Source: Roseospira visakhapatnamensis
Lineage (GTDB): Bacteria; Pseudomonadota; Alphaproteobacteria; Rhodospirillales; Rhodospirillaceae
NCBI RefSeq assembly: GCF_014197915.1
Contig: NZ_JACIGK010000001.1
Span: 186,001-250,000 of the forward strand
Length of the DNA stretch: 64,000 nt
Direction of reading: 5' to 3'
This document shows, in pieces, positions 62,624 through 64,000 of this stretch. The notes beneath the pieces were generated by a model. It had not been told where the DNA came from, did not search any database, and saw nothing but the letters and a program-made list of their open reading frames with translations. Position 1 is the first letter of the stretch, and every line of letters begins with the position of its first letter. The translations under genes and the position numbers were made by a program.

Positions 62624-63961
62624 GTGCCCGGACGCGCGTCGCCTCGCCGGGGATGTCGCGCGGCCACCGCGCGGGTCTCGCGCGCGCCGCTGGGGGTGGC
62701 GCCGGTCCTGGCGATGGTGCTGGCGGCGGCGGGTTCCGCCCATGCGCAGGCCGGCCGCGACTATGTCAGCGTGATCGGCTCGCGGGCGACCCATCCCTAT
62801 GTCTCGCATCTGGTCGAGCACTTCGGCCAGTCCACGCGCTTCAAGTACCCCCGCGTCGAGACGACCGAAACGCGGGCGGTGTTGAAGCTGCTGTGCGGGG
62901 GGCTCGGCGCTGGCTTCCCCGATGTGGCGATGGCCACCCGTCCGATCGACGACGCCGAACGCGCGCGCTGCCGGGACAACATGGTCGGCGACGTGCTCTC
63001 GCTGCCGGTGGGGTTCGATACCGTGGTGCTGGCCACGGCGCGCCGGGAGGAGGGGCCGCCCCTGGCGCTGACAGCGCGACACCTGTTCCTGGCGCTGGCG
63101 GCGCGGGTGCCGGATCCCGCGACGGCCGACGAGTCCCGCCCGGCGCTGGTGGCCAACCCGTATCGGCGCTGGTCGGCCATCGATCCGGCGTTGCCGGACC
63201 TGCCGATCCGTGTCGTGCTGCCGCCCGTCGCCACCACGGCGACCGATATCCTGGCCGAGAGTATCCTGGCGCGCGGCTGTCGGGATGTGATGGGGCTCCA
63301 GACGCCGGCGGCGCCCTGCGGCGCCCTGCGCGACGATGCGGCGGTCGAGCGCCTGAGCGCGCCGTCCGAGGATCTGGTGGCGACCCTGAAGGCGCGGGCC
63401 GGCGACGGCGCCATCGCGTTGCTTCGGCCGTCGGATGTCGCGGCGGCGGCGGCGCTGGTGGGGCTTCCGATCGACGGCGTCCCCCCCACCCGCGCGCGCA
63501 TCGCCGACTATCCCGCCGCCCGCCCGCTGTACCTGATCGTCAAACCGGACCACGTCGACCTGATCCCGGGCCTGCGAGCGTTCATCGCCATGGTCATGGA
63601 TCCCGCCCTGTCGGGACCGGCGGGATCGCTGACGCATGTGGGCCTCGTGCCGTTGCCCGAGGAGATCCGCGCCGACCATGCCGCGCGCGCGGGTGCGCTG
63701 ATCGCCGTGCCGGACACCATGGGCGGGCATGCCGGGGATGATGGCGACGGCCTCTCGCCGCACACCCGCCTGCGCACCATCGAGACCGCGTTGTGGCGCG
63801 CCGTGCGCCACAGCGACGATCCCGACACCATCCGCACCTATCTGTCGGTCTTTCCGGACGGGGTGTTCGCGCGCCGCGCCCAACAGCGGATCGCGGTGCT
63901 CACCCGTCGCGGCGCCGATCGGGAGCCGGGGCCGGAGGACGGGCCGGACGCGGCCCGGTGA
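62624..63961 (+). CDS. PstS-like periplasmic substrate-binding protein
   Basis: A 445-aa exported protein. GTG 62624 gives a basic n-region followed by a hydrophobic h-region (VAPVLAMVLAAAGSAHA) and a cleavage-like AHA-QA site. The mature part begins YVSVIGSRATHPYVSHLVEHF and continues with FPDVAMATRPIDDAERARC, the pattern of phosphate-type (PstS/PBP-like II) receptors. The C-terminal 60 residues (about 380-440) look like an added helical domain. No phosphate permease genes are in view, so it may instead be an OmpA/efflux-linked or signalling receptor. The start is uncertain. Confidence 0.75.
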   Translation: MPGRASPRRGCRAATARVSRAPLGVAPVLAMVLAAAGSAHAQAGRDYVSVIGSRATHPYVSHLVEHFGQSTRFKYPRVETTETRAVLKLLCGGLGAGFPDVAMATRPIDDAERARCRDNMVGDVLSLPVGFDTVVLATARREEGPPLALTARHLFLALAARVPDPATADESRPALVANPYRRWSAIDPALPDLPIRVVLPPVATTATDILAESILARGCRDVMGLQTPAAPCGALRDDAAVERLSAPSEDLVATLKARAGDGAIALLRPSDVAAAAALVGLPIDGVPPTRARIADYPAARPLYLIVKPDHVDLIPGLRAFIAMVMDPALSGPAGSLTHVGLVPLPEEIRADHAARAGALIAVPDTMGGHAGDDGDGLSPHTRLRTIETALWRAVRHSDDPDTIRTYLSVFPDGVFARRAQQRIAVLTRRGADREPGPEDGPDAAR

Positions 63962-64000
63962 CGCGGCCTCGCCGGCGGTTCGACGACCGGCCGGAGCCCG

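Overview
The window is very GC-rich chromosomal DNA from an alphaproteobacterium, most likely in the Rhodospirillales. The evidence is the GTTC-N7-GTTC SOS box in front of recA (the alphaproteobacterial LexA site), an alphaproteobacterial-type ParE, a Suv3-like helicase coupled to an S4-domain protein, and dense coding with many 4-base ATGA overlaps. I saw no rRNA, tRNA, CRISPR array, transposase or prophage genes.

Bases 1-22.8 kb are mostly housekeeping: a cut-off lipoprotein, a D-Ala-D-Ala carboxypeptidase with a SPOR domain, parE, a YciA thioesterase, a glutamine amidotransferase, a methyltransferase, the YgfZ folate-binding protein, a PilZ protein with a large hybrid histidine kinase, a radical SAM protein, a CobW GTPase, recA, an OmpR-type regulator, an EF-hand protein, the helicase/S4 pair, a GFA-fold protein and a glycosyltransferase-like protein. 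Spaces between these genes carry a recurring palindrome built on AACGGTCATT/AATGACCGTT, a hairpin-rich 0.6 kb gap (16476-17120) and five 22-bp tandem repeats (12906-13015).

Bases 22.9-35.25 kb form a divergent glucuronide/glucuronate regulon. Leftward: TRAP binding protein, beta-glucuronidase, GntR-type UxuR-like regulator, mannonate dehydratase (uxuA). Rightward: TRAP DctQ and DctM, a GH31 alpha-glycosidase, fructuronate reductase (uxuB) and glucuronate isomerase (uxaC). The gap between the arms holds perfect AAATTGGT/ACCAATTT operators like those of ExuR/UxuR. Together the genes import a uronide, hydrolyse it in the cytoplasm and convert glucuronate to 2-keto-3-deoxygluconate; the KDG kinase and aldolase must lie elsewhere.

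Bases 35.3-57.7 kb are the most interesting part: a 14-gene leftward operon (49701 to 35290) plus flanking genes that look like an undescribed C-nucleoside (purine-analogue) biosynthetic locus. It encodes a beta-RFAP-synthase-like C-glycoside synthase (ForT/PyfQ type) next to paralogues of PurC, PurH and PurA, a stand-alone IMP cyclohydrolase and a Nudix hydrolase. Upstream in the same operon lie an Ldh-type dehydrogenase, an M20 deacylase, a sugar isomerase-like TIM barrel, two DegT-family aminotransferases, two Gfo/Idh/MocA oxidoreductases and a small unknown protein. This is the logic of formycin biosynthesis, in which purine enzymes are re-used on a C-ribosyl heterocycle, but I see none of the N-N-bond-forming genes expected for a pyrazole. 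Beside it are an atypical P-type ATPase without the CPC motif, a nucleotide-sugar dehydrogenase, a HAD phosphatase and two PvdE/YojI-type ABC exporters, possibly for tailoring and export.

Bases 58.3-64 kb hold two DUF697-type membrane proteins, an SPFH/prohibitin-like protein coupled to an amino-acid-type binding lipoprotein, a small membrane protein and a PstS-like periplasmic protein, all rightward.
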